Source: Paraburkholderia sp. SOS3
GTDB lineage: Bacteria > Pseudomonadota > Gammaproteobacteria > Burkholderiales > Burkholderiaceae
Assembly: GCF_001922345.1 (NCBI RefSeq)
Contig: NZ_CP018812.1
Location: forward strand, 124,001-188,000
DNA: 64,000 nucleotides
Direction of reading: 5' to 3'
The notes below the pieces were generated by a model. It did not search any database and had not been told where the DNA came from. It worked only from the letters and a program-made list of their open reading frames with translations. Within the stretch, counting starts at the first letter, position 1; every line of letters starts with the position of its first letter. This document shows, piece after piece, positions 39,030 to 47,106 of the stretch. The translations under genes and the position numbers were made by a program.

Positions 39030-39092
39030 GGGGTTTGGCATAAGGGGTTTGGCATAAGGGGTTTGGCATAAGGGGTTTGGCATAAGGGGTTT
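39023..39092. repeat. 14-bp tandem repeat at the end of the MocR gene
   Basis: Five perfect copies of ggcataaggggttt in tandem, with a sixth partial copy. The first copy carries the stop codon of the regulator gene, so copy-number change would not alter the protein. There are no spacers, so it is not a CRISPR. Confidence 0.95.
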
Positions 39093-39129
39093 GGCATAAA
39101 GGCGATGCGGCGCGGCGTGCAGGCGCGCG

Positions 39130-40332
39130 TCAGCTTGAGAGCGTGACGCGGAAACCCGCCCCAGTGTCCGAGTCGCTTCGGGATTCGCCGCTCGCCGGCG
39201 ATTCGTTCGACTCGACCCGAGGCGGCAGCGTGCCGTATTCGATCCGTCTGACCCGGTGTGGGTCGCCCGCGCCGGCATCGATATGCGCCTCCTTGAATTC
39301 CAGTGCACCTTCCGCGACTTCGCGCGGCGGCATCGACTTGAGCGCGTCAGGCGTATAGCCGAGGCGAGTCGCGACGACGCGCGTATTGAAGTCCACGTTG
39401 TCCTGCAGCGACGCCCCCTTGAACCCGCTTGCATCGATCTCGTACAGGTCATAGTAGCCGGGGCCATACTCCGAGTCGCCGAATATGCGCGCGCCTTCAG
39501 CGGTCTCGGAAACGATCAGCGCATCGCCTGAAATCATGTTGTCGATGCCGCCGAAATCCGTGGAAGGCGCGAAGCCGCGATGCTCGATCGCGTCGCGCTC
39601 GGTGACCGGCGCGGCGCGATAGACGGTCGAGAACGTTTTCTTTTCGAGCATGCCCTTCTGATTCGGGTACATTGCCCGCGACGCCGGCGTGCGAGGGCCG
39701 ATGTCCGGCCCGGTTCCCGATGACGACGGCGTCGTGTCCATTGGCGACTGCGCATTCGAGTGTGGCGGCGAGGTCGTATCCATCGGCGACTGCACGTTCG
39801 AGCGCGGCGGCGAAGTGGTGTCCATCGGCGACTGCGCGTTCGAGCGCGGCGGCGAGGTCGTATCCATCGGCGACTGCGCGCTCGTGGATGCGGCTGCCGG
39901 CTCGACACCCGCGGCGGCGCGCGCTTCGCCCGCCCGCTCGCCGGCAATCGCCATATCGAAGCGCAACCCGCCGCCTGGGCGCGACATCGCAGCAACCGAG
40001 GCAGCCCCCGCGAATCGCCCGCCCACCATTGGATTGAAGGGTCCACCAGCCGATATCGACAGCAGTACCCCGAAGACGGCGTCTTTCGCCGTTGCCGTTC
40101 GCGTCCTGCCTTCAGACGCCGGAACAGCCGCTCCCGCACAGGACGCATCGGACGACATGCCTATGCGCCATTTGTAATGCCGGCATTGGAACTGCGCCCA
40201 GCTTTCCGCGTTCGACTGCCATTTGGGTTCGAGGTTGGCGCGTTTCGGTCGCAGCGGCATGGCAGCCGGCCACGTCGCGTGGCCGGATTCGAAGGATAGG
40301 CGGGGTATCGTCAAAGCACCGATGTCATTCAT
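39130..40332 (-). CDS. Putative ADP-ribosyltransferase effector with tandem repeats
   Basis: A 400-residue protein without signal peptide. Residues 1-145 are not recognised. Then come four near-identical 14-residue repeats (QSPMDTTSPP core, about 148-200). The C-terminal 160 residues resemble pertussis-toxin S1/cholera-toxin-like ADP-ribosyltransferases: VYR with Arg239, GF after about 12 residues, a VSET stretch in place of STS, GYYDLYEIDASGFKGAS, and a late ALEFKEAH with Glu345/Glu348 as candidate catalytic residues before RRIEYG. The fold call is by eye and the Ser-Thr-Ser motif is not canonical. ATG 40332 has GGGAG 5-6 bases upstream. It stands alone, so delivery by a secretion system elsewhere is inferred. 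Confidence 0.6.
   Translation of the reverse strand: MNDIGALTIPRLSFESGHATWPAAMPLRPKRANLEPKWQSNAESWAQFQCRHYKWRIGMSSDASCAGAAVPASEGRTRTATAKDAVFGVLLSISAGGPFNPMVGGRFAGAASVAAMSRPGGGLRFDMAIAGERAGEARAAAGVEPAAASTSAQSPMDTTSPPRSNAQSPMDTTSPPRSNVQSPMDTTSPPHSNAQSPMDTTPSSSGTGPDIGPRTPASRAMYPNQKGMLEKKTFSTVYRAAPVTERDAIEHRGFAPSTDFGGIDNMISGDALIVSETAEGARIFGDSEYGPGYYDLYEIDASGFKGASLQDNVDFNTRVVATRLGYTPDALKSMPPREVAEGALEFKEAHIDAGAGDPHRVRRIEYGTLPPRVESNESPASGESRSDSDTGAGFRVTLSS
39731..39890 (-). repeat. 42-bp tandem repeat in the putative effector gene
   Basis: Three full 42-bp units (39731, 39773, 39815) and a fourth partial unit, each encoding a 14-residue Ser/Pro/Thr-rich segment. The in-frame length means copy number can vary without breaking the gene. 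Confidence 0.93.
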
Positions 40333-40500
40333 ATGCGCTCCCATCGTCAAACCGGCCCGCGGCCGGTATGGACGCCATGATAGGCATCTGGAGCGCTCGG
40401 TTGACCTGTGTAGATAGCACCTCGCCGGCAGCCGGCCCGCGATAATATCGCGCCGCTATTCCGGTAGATTGCCGTCTTCAAGTGCGCAGCGGCAAACGTC
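40333..40500. promoter_or_regulatory. Upstream region of the putative effector with two dyads
   Basis: Two perfect inverted repeats: accggcc-cgc-ggccggt at 40351-40367, just ahead of the ribosome site of the effector gene, and cgcgata-a-tatcgcg at 40438-40452. The first could hide the ribosome site in mRNA; the second looks like an operator or the base of a terminator for the upstream large gene. I see no clear promoter boxes. Confidence 0.5.
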
Positions 40501-43500
40501 TTATTTCAGCCCGAAATCCACGCGCGTCGTCGGACCCTTATCCTTGATGCCGCTCGCGTCGAGCTTCGGCGCGACGATAAACACGCGGCTACTGTCGATC
40601 TTGCCGTCGAAGTATTGCTGCACCGCCTGCGCGCGCCGTTGCGCGAGATTGCGCAAGCTCGCCTCGTTGATCGGCGCATGTTCGGCAAGCGCGTTTTTCA
40701 TGTCTTCGTCGGGCAGCGTTTTGGTCATGCCGATGAAATTGGACGGCTTCTTGAAGTCGGCATCCTTGTATGCCTTTGTCAGGTACTTCTGGTATTCCTT
40801 CGGGTCAACGGTTACGTTCGACGTGTCGACACTCTCGCCGTTGCCGACCACATCCTTGAGCTTCTGCTGTTTGACGAGGCGGTCGACGTAACGCGTACGC
40901 AGCGCCGGTTCGTCGACGGCCGGATCGACGCGGCCGATCAGGTCGATGCGCACCGACGGCTTATCCGCCAGTGCTTTCGCGATCGTATCGAGCTTCTGGT
41001 CGGCCTCGTCGGAGAGCTTTGCGGAACCCGCGGCGAATTGCACATAGCCGTAGTCTTCGCTGTTGCCGCCGCCGAATGCGTGCGCCAGCAGAGAAAACGG
41101 CGCGGTCACGGCCTTTTGCAGCAGGTTCAGCACGGCGCGCCAGATCAACCCGCCGATGCTGAATTCCGGATTATCAAGCGACCCGGACACGGGAATGTCG
41201 ACGTCGATCTCGCCGCGCGAGTTTTTCAGCAGCGCAATCGCGAGCTTCACGGGCAGCTTCGTCGCGGTGTCGTTTTCGACGTGATCGCCGAAAGTCAGCT
41301 GATCGATGAACAGATGGTTGTTCGCGCTTAGCTGATTGTTCTCGAGCGTGTAGTGCAGGTCGACGTTGAGCTTGCCCTTCGTGATCGGATAGCCCGCGTA
41401 TTTCGCCGAATACGGCGTGAGATTCGTCAGCTCGATGTCGTGCGCGGTTGCGGTCAGGTCGAGCGCGGGCTTCGCGATCAGCGGATTGACCGTGCCGCGA
41501 ATCGACAGCGGTCCGTTCGCGGCAAGCTTCGCGGCGATATCGACGGGCGCGGGCGTCGTCGATTGCGTGCCGAATGCGCCGACCGTGCCGTGAATCGCCA
41601 CGAGGTTGGCCGTGTAGTTCGGCTTGACGAAGTTGTCGGTATACGTCACGCGGCCGTTTTGCAGCACCAGCTTTCCGAAGTGCATTTTCACCGGCGCGCT
41701 GTTCGAGGCGATTTGTGCGGGATGCGCGTTCTGTGGCCCGCTGGCTCCGGCGGCCGTCGTTTGCGGCGCCGAAGCAGATGGCGGTGCGGCGGCCGTCGCC
41801 GCGCTTGCCGTTTGCCCCGTCGCAGGCGTGCTCGCGGCGGCGCTCGCCAGCGCGGCGGCATGCGCGTCGCTTCCCGCGGCTTCGGCCGCGGCGGGCGGCG
41901 TCAGCGGAATCGGCTCCTTGCCGTCCTTCTTGTCATCGTGCGTGAGCGAGCGCGATCCACCGTCGCCGGGCTTCGCGACGATGTCGCTCAGGTTCAGCTT
42001 GCCCTGCGCATCGAGCAGCACGCGGCCATAGAAATCGGAGAACGTCACGCGCGACGCATCGACGTCGGTGCCGCGCGCGTCGTAGTCGGCCTTCAGATTC
42101 GTCAGCGCGAGCGAACGCCAGCCCGCGAACGGACCGGACGTCACCTTGTCGAGCATGCGCACATCGACGAGCGCCGCGTCGCCGCGATACGACGCCTTCA
42201 ACCCGCCGCCCGATCTGCCGTGACTGGCCGGCTCGTCCGCGAATGCAACGTCGCCTTTGGCGTCGAGCAGCGCGCTGGCGATCGTCGCGTTGAGCTTACT
42301 GCCGAAGTACGGCTCGAACGCAGCCGCATCGAGCCGGTTGGCGTCGAGCTTCAGTGCGAGCTTCAGCGGCGATGCGGTCACGTCGCCGCGCACGCCGAGC
42401 GTGCCCTTCCGGTTGACTGTCGCCTGCAGGTCGATCGGCAGCGGCCGCGTCAGGTCGTCGCTGATCTGCTGCACCTTCAACTGCAGCGGTGCGAACGCGA
42501 CCTTGACCGGGCGCGCGGTCGTGTTGTCGGTGAAAGTTGCCGAGCTGTCTTTGAGATTCAGCGCGCCGATCGTGTAATGCCATGCGGGGCCAGCTTCCTG
42601 CGCCTTTTTCACCGCATGGATCGCGGTGCGTTCCTGCGCTTGCTGATGTGGCGGCCCCGCAAGCGACAGCAGATTGATCTTGCCGTCCTTCTCGCGCATC
42701 GCGTCGATCGACAGACCGGTCGCATCGATGCTGTCGATGTCGGCCTTGCGCGCGCCGACGTCGACGGCTTTCAATGCCACGTGTCCCTTCGCGAGCTCGA
42801 CCGCCGGTTGTTTCACGCCGGGCGCGGCCAGCTTCAGCGATTGCAGATCGAGCGTGCTCGCTCCCACTTTCAGCGCGAGCGGCGACTGCGCCCAGTTCGC
42901 GCTCAGCGCGACGCTTGCGCTCAGCGATCCATCGAGCACCTGCGCGGCGGTGGCCGTGTCGAGATACGGCTGCAGCGGCGGCAGGGACAGCGACTTCAGA
43001 TCGAGCTTGACGCCGGCGGTCTTCGCGACCATGCCGAAGGTGCCGGACGCGTTCAGCGTGCCGGAGCTGTTCTTCGACGTCAGCCCGAGCGTATAGCGCG
43101 CCGGTGTCTTCGCGATCGACGAGAAGTCCGTAAGCGACATGTCGACGTTCGTCAGCGTCGTCGTGACAGGGCGCGACGCGGCGGCGTCGGCGACCTGGAT
43201 GGTGCCGTCGCTGAGCGTGAAGCGTTTGATCGCGAGATCGAGCGGCGGCGCGGCGGTGGGTTCGGCCGGCGCCGCAGGTGCGCTGGCGGCGGCCGCGGGG
43301 GCCGATGCCGATGCCGGGGCCGATGCCGATGCCGATGCCGATGCCGATGCGGCGGCATTGGGCGCGCTTGTCGCGGTGCTTGCCGCAGCGCCTGCTGTGT
43401 TGCTTGCCACGGCACTTGCCGGAGCGCTTGCCGCCGCATGCGCCGCCGGCTGCGCGGCAAACATCCGCTGCACGCTCAGCACGCCATCCTTATCGCGCGC

Positions 43501-44517
43501 CAGATGCGCGGTCGGCGCGTCGATGCGGATGTCGTTGAAGTGATAGACGCTCTTGAGCGGCTCGAGCAGACCGGCGTCGATATGCACCGCGCGCGCCGTG
43601 AAGAACGGCGCCTTTTGCGCATCGACCACATCGACGTCCGCGAGATCGCTCGTGCCCGTCACACGCAGTGTCGGCGTATCGCCCGACATGACGAAATTGA
43701 GCGTTAGATCGCTCGACAGCTTGCCCGCCTGCACCGTCACCGGCAGCCTGGTCGGCGCGTACGACAGCAGGCGCGGCACATCGAGCCCTTCGAAACGCAG
43801 CGACACTTCGGATTCGCGCGACGCCGCGAATGGCTTGGTCTTGCCGTCGATCGCCAGCGGACTGCCGTCGATCCGCATGCGCAACAGCGGCTTGACGAAG
43901 ATGTCGGTCTTCGACGGCAGCGTCGCGATAAACGGCACGCCAAGCTTCCACTGATCGATGACGTGCTTCTCATTGAGCATCCGGTCGTCGAATGTGATCT
44001 GTCCATTTTCGAGGCGGATGTTCGCCACCGAGAACAACGTCGGCTTGCTGTCGGGCTTCGCGGGCTGCTTTGAAAACTTGTCGATCAGATCGCTGAAATT
44101 GAAGCGGTTTGCGTCATAACGGACGATATGAAATCGCGGCGAATCGATTTGCACTTCGTTGACGATCGGCGCTGCGCGAAACAGCGACATCCATGAGGGT
44201 CGCACGATCAGCCGTTCGATATCGACGAAGTCGCCTGCGCCGCCGCGTTCGCCGATATGAATGCGGTCGGCTTCGAGATTCAGCGTATAGGGATTGAGCG
44301 CGATGCGGCCGATCGTGGCAGGACGGTCCAGTTGTTCGGACAGCTGTTGCGCGGCGATATGGCGGATCAGCGGCGGCGCGGCGAAGAAGCCGAGCAGCCC
44401 GAACAGCACGATGAAGATCAGTAGACCAATGACGACACGGCGAGTGCGCCGCGCGTGTGCAACGTTGCGTACGGCCTGGAGGGAGGATGAGAGCGTTGCT
44501 TTATTGAGGCTTGCCAT
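40501..44517 (-). CDS. Large AsmA-like/DUF748 protein
   Basis: A 1338-residue protein with one N-terminal membrane span (about 27-50, VVIGLLIFIVLFGLLGFF). A long periplasmic part is typical of AsmA/TamB-like DUF748 proteins (QLDRPATIGRIALNPYTLNL at the start, VLQNGRVTYTDNF and LDLTATAHDIELTNLTPYSA later). These proteins form long grooves thought to carry lipids between membranes. The last 250 residues include an OmpA-like stretch (DQKLDTIAKALADKPSVRIDL). Two Ala/Ser/Pro low-complexity linkers interrupt it. I start at ATG 44517. Confidence 0.85.
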   Translation of the reverse strand: MASLNKATLSSSLQAVRNVAHARRTRRVVIGLLIFIVLFGLLGFFAAPPLIRHIAAQQLSEQLDRPATIGRIALNPYTLNLEADRIHIGERGGAGDFVDIERLIVRPSWMSLFRAAPIVNEVQIDSPRFHIVRYDANRFNFSDLIDKFSKQPAKPDSKPTLFSVANIRLENGQITFDDRMLNEKHVIDQWKLGVPFIATLPSKTDIFVKPLLRMRIDGSPLAIDGKTKPFAASRESEVSLRFEGLDVPRLLSYAPTRLPVTVQAGKLSSDLTLNFVMSGDTPTLRVTGTSDLADVDVVDAQKAPFFTARAVHIDAGLLEPLKSVYHFNDIRIDAPTAHLARDKDGVLSVQRMFAAQPAAHAAASAPASAVASNTAGAAASTATSAPNAAASASASASASAPASASAPAAAASAPAAPAEPTAAPPLDLAIKRFTLSDGTIQVADAAASRPVTTTLTNVDMSLTDFSSIAKTPARYTLGLTSKNSSGTLNASGTFGMVAKTAGVKLDLKSLSLPPLQPYLDTATAAQVLDGSLSASVALSANWAQSPLALKVGASTLDLQSLKLAAPGVKQPAVELAKGHVALKAVDVGARKADIDSIDATGLSIDAMREKDGKINLLSLAGPPHQQAQERTAIHAVKKAQEAGPAWHYTIGALNLKDSSATFTDNTTARPVKVAFAPLQLKVQQISDDLTRPLPIDLQATVNRKGTLGVRGDVTASPLKLALKLDANRLDAAAFEPYFGSKLNATIASALLDAKGDVAFADEPASHGRSGGGLKASYRGDAALVDVRMLDKVTSGPFAGWRSLALTNLKADYDARGTDVDASRVTFSDFYGRVLLDAQGKLNLSDIVAKPGDGGSRSLTHDDKKDGKEPIPLTPPAAAEAAGSDAHAAALASAAASTPATGQTASAATAAAPPSASAPQTTAAGASGPQNAHPAQIASNSAPVKMHFGKLVLQNGRVTYTDNFVKPNYTANLVAIHGTVGAFGTQSTTPAPVDIAAKLAANGPLSIRGTVNPLIAKPALDLTATAHDIELTNLTPYSAKYAGYPITKGKLNVDLHYTLENNQLSANNHLFIDQLTFGDHVENDTATKLPVKLAIALLKNSRGEIDVDIPVSGSLDNPEFSIGGLIWRAVLNLLQKAVTAPFSLLAHAFGGGNSEDYGYVQFAAGSAKLSDEADQKLDTIAKALADKPSVRIDLIGRVDPAVDEPALRTRYVDRLVKQQKLKDVVGNGESVDTSNVTVDPKEYQKYLTKAYKDADFKKPSNFIGMTKTLPDEDMKNALAEHAPINEASLRNLAQRRAQAVQQYFDGKIDSSRVFIVAPKLDASGIKDKGPTTRVDFGLK
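43301..43350 (-). repeat. Hexanucleotide repeat in the DUF748 gene
   Basis: Runs of gatgcc/gccgat that encode alternating Ala-Ser in a low-complexity linker (about residues 390-405). In frame and prone to length change. Confidence 0.85.
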
Positions 44518-44668
44518 TCTCGGTCGCGGATCGTGCGGCGGCAAGCCCGCCGCAGTGACGGAAGTCAGCGTTGCCGGAAGTATAAGTCTTGAGCCGCGGC
44601 GGCAGAGCAAATGTAAGAACGTTGTTACGCATTGCCCGCGAGCCGCCGCGGCATGAACCGGCGCGCCG

Positions 44669-46141
44669 CTATTGCCGCACGATCGGCGGCGGCTGCCAGG
44701 TGCCGTCGCTCGCCTGCGGTTTTGGCGCATAAAGTCTCATGACCAGCTGGAAGCCTCCGCGCGGCGCGGGCAGCCAGTTCGCGCCCTTGCGCCGCGTCGA
44801 CGAAACCGTCACGTCGACCGAACCGTCGCGATTGCGACGCAAGCCGCGGCGATCGCCGACCGAGACGTGCGCAGTGTCGCTGTCGTCGAGCGAACCTTCC
44901 TTCGTGTACGCGGTGATGGACCAGAACCCGCGCACGGGCGGCCACTGGCCTCTTGCGAAATGGATGACGTAGCGGTTCGCGCCATTGAGCAGGTGCCCGT
45001 CGCTGTCGACGGTCGCGGTGGCGCGTACCTCGTCTTCCTTCGTGCCGATGCCGGGCTGCGCGTAGGCGGCGTACGCGCGCAGTCCGTAATCGGGCCCGTA
45101 GTTGCCGACACCGTCGCCGAACCAGCTCCAGCCGTTCGCGGCCAGCACATTGGTCGGCGCCGTCTGTACGCGCGCGCGGCCGTCCGCGAGCCCTGCGGCG
45201 AGTGCGCTGTCCGCGCCGGGCGGAAACTGCACAGGCTCGTCGGGCTTCACGCCGAAGTCGGCGAGGATGCTGAGCGCATGCGCGTCAGGCGGCGACGGCG
45301 GGTTGTCGGGCAGCCATTTCGCGAGGCGATCGAAGAAGCCTTTCGGATCGAGCGCCGCGACCTGCGCGTCGGGCGTACCCGTGACCGGCGTATCGTCGGC
45401 AGGATAGCTGCGCGGCGTATCGGCCGGTTCGGCGGCGCCCGTGTAGATGTCGAGCGGCGCGACGCGCATCTCGCGCTGCAGCTTGCGGATCGCGGCGAGG
45501 TCGCGCCCGCCGTTCGACTGCACGCGAATGTTGAGCCAGACGTAGCGGGTCGGCACCTCGACGCGCTTCATGCCCTTCGGCAAATCGCCATTCCACCCTT
45601 GCGGCACGAACGCGACGGTCTGCGCCTTGATGCCGGTGACGCGCGCGCCGGTTTGCTCGGCCGTCGTGGACCACAGCACGTTGGTCCACATGTCGAGCGC
45701 ACGCGCATCGACATAGCGGTTGTGCGAGTTGGGCAGCGACACGACGACCGGCTGCGCGGACACGTCGAGCCACGCGGACGAATCGATCGTGTCGACGCTC
45801 GGCGTCGGCCGGTTCGCCGCGCCGACAGGCGGCAGCGCCTGCGCGTGACGCAGCGTGTTGAGCGGCGCCTGGCCCGGCCCGGTGCCGACCGCCGCGTCGC
45901 GCGCGACGCCCATCAGCACGAGCGGATAAGCAAACACATAGGAGTCGGCGACTTCGTCCTGAGTCCAGCCGGTCGGCTTCGGCTTCGAAATCGGCGAGGA
46001 ACTGCAACCGGCCAGCAAGACGGCGGCTGTCAGCGAAACGCAAATGGCATAGCGCGAATAAAAAGGTAAAGGCGGGAGCACATGCGGCGGCACATTGAGC
46101 CGCGAATTCAGCGAATCGGGTTCTTGGCGATTTTTTGTCAT
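44669..46141 (-). CDS. DUF1254/DUF1214 lipoprotein
   Basis: A 490-residue protein with an N-terminal DUF1254 region (SYVFAYPLVLMGVARDA, LPNSHNRYVDARALDMWTN) and a C-terminal DUF1214 region (GFWSITAYTKEGSL, NWLPAPRGGFQLVMRLYAP). A signal with lipobox LAGC (AVLLAGCSSS) makes it a likely outer-membrane lipoprotein. ATG 46141 is used; it puts about 45 residues before the lipid cysteine, which is long, so a later start is possible. Function unknown. Confidence 0.85.
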   Translation of the reverse strand: MTKNRQEPDSLNSRLNVPPHVLPPLPFYSRYAICVSLTAAVLLAGCSSSPISKPKPTGWTQDEVADSYVFAYPLVLMGVARDAAVGTGPGQAPLNTLRHAQALPPVGAANRPTPSVDTIDSSAWLDVSAQPVVVSLPNSHNRYVDARALDMWTNVLWSTTAEQTGARVTGIKAQTVAFVPQGWNGDLPKGMKRVEVPTRYVWLNIRVQSNGGRDLAAIRKLQREMRVAPLDIYTGAAEPADTPRSYPADDTPVTGTPDAQVAALDPKGFFDRLAKWLPDNPPSPPDAHALSILADFGVKPDEPVQFPPGADSALAAGLADGRARVQTAPTNVLAANGWSWFGDGVGNYGPDYGLRAYAAYAQPGIGTKEDEVRATATVDSDGHLLNGANRYVIHFARGQWPPVRGFWSITAYTKEGSLDDSDTAHVSVGDRRGLRRNRDGSVDVTVSSTRRKGANWLPAPRGGFQLVMRLYAPKPQASDGTWQPPPIVRQ

Positions 46142-46379
46142 TCGACGAACAGGCGTCCGTAAGGTTACGTCGGTCAGGACGTGCGGGTCGCCGGGTCCGG
46201 CCCGCCGCGCGCCCGCCGCGTTTTCCTGATTCTGTGGATTATGTAGACGCGTTGTATCGTATCCGTGACATACAGGCAAGCATATCCGCGACAAGCACGG
46301 GCACAGCCGCCATTTTCGCGTTACGTTTGCGCTTTTCCGCATTTTTCTGCGGGATCGTTTCAATGATGGGAGCGACCTT

Positions 46380-47021
46380 ATGTACATGCCCGCGCATTTC
46401 GAAGAGCAGCGCTCCGACGTGCTGCACCGGCTGATCGACGCCAATCCGCTTGGCGCGCTCGTCACGGTGGGACCGCACGGGCTCGACGCGAACCATCTGC
46501 CGTTCGAGTTCGATCCGGCGAGCGGTGCGCACGGCACGCTGCGCGCGCATGTCGCGCGCGCGAATCCGGTGTGGCGCGAGGTGGCCGAACGGCCCGATGC
46601 GCTCGTCATTTTCCAGGGACCGACCGCGTATATCTCGCCGAACTGGTATCCGAGCAAACACGCAGCACACCGGCAGGTGCCGACCTACAACTATATGGTC
46701 GTGCATGCGCATGGCCGCGTCGCCGTACGCGACGACGAACGCTTCGTGCGCGGACTGGTCGCGCGGCTTACGCGCAAGATGGAAGCGAGCGAGCCCGCGC
46801 CATGGAAGATGGGCGATGCGCCTGAAGACTTCATTTCGCAGATGCTCGCGGCGATTGTCGGGATCGAGATCGAGGTGACGCGGCTAGTGGGGAAATGGAA
46901 GCTGGGGCAGAACAAGGAATCGGCCGACCGGCAGGGAGCGCTCGATGCGCTGCGCGAGCGCGGCAGCGACGCGCAGCTTGGGGTGTCGGTGGCAATGGAG
47001 CGGACGTTGCCGAAGGGGTGA
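46380..47021 (+). CDS. PaiB-family FMN-binding protein
   Basis: A 213-residue PaiB-family protein (FMN-binding split-barrel fold, named as a negative transcriptional regulator in Bacillus). Family features: YMPAHF at the start, [14 protein letters not shown] and [19 protein letters not shown] ribosome site is 7 bases ahead of the ATG. Its 3' end is followed immediately by the copper-responsive promoter of the next gene. Confidence 0.9.
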   Translation: MYMPAHFEEQRSDVLHRLIDANPLGALVTVGPHGLDANHLPFEFDPASGAHGTLRAHVARANPVWREVAERPDALVIFQGPTAYISPNWYPSKHAAHRQVPTYNYMVVHAHGRVAVRDDERFVRGLVARLTRKMEASEPAPWKMGDAPEDFISQMLAAIVGIEIEVTRLVGKWKLGQNKESADRQGALDALRERGSDAQLGVSVAMERTLPKG

Positions 47022-47029
47022 AGAATTTC

Positions 47030-47060
47030 TTGACCTTCCCATCATTGGAACGTCGATACT
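47030..47060 (+). promoter_or_regulatory. CueR-type copper-responsive promoter of copA
   Basis: -35 TTGACC (47030-47035) and -10 GATACT (47055-47060) are separated by 19 bp, the over-long spacer typical of MerR-family promoters. The spacer region contains the dyad ACCTTCC-7-GGAACGT, one mismatch from the CueR operator. It lies about 50 bases before copA. Confidence 0.85.
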
Positions 47061-47106
47061 GGGTTTTATCGAGCGGTCCATCGGCCGCTGCAGGAGCCCC
47101 ATCATC

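Noticed and set aside
39023..39092. 14-bp repeat array considered as CRISPR
   Set aside because: The copies are directly adjacent with no spacers and the unit is too short.
41353..43707. Plus-strand open frame opposite the DUF748 gene
   Set aside because: Arg/Cys/Gly-rich low-complexity shadow of a well-supported minus-strand gene.
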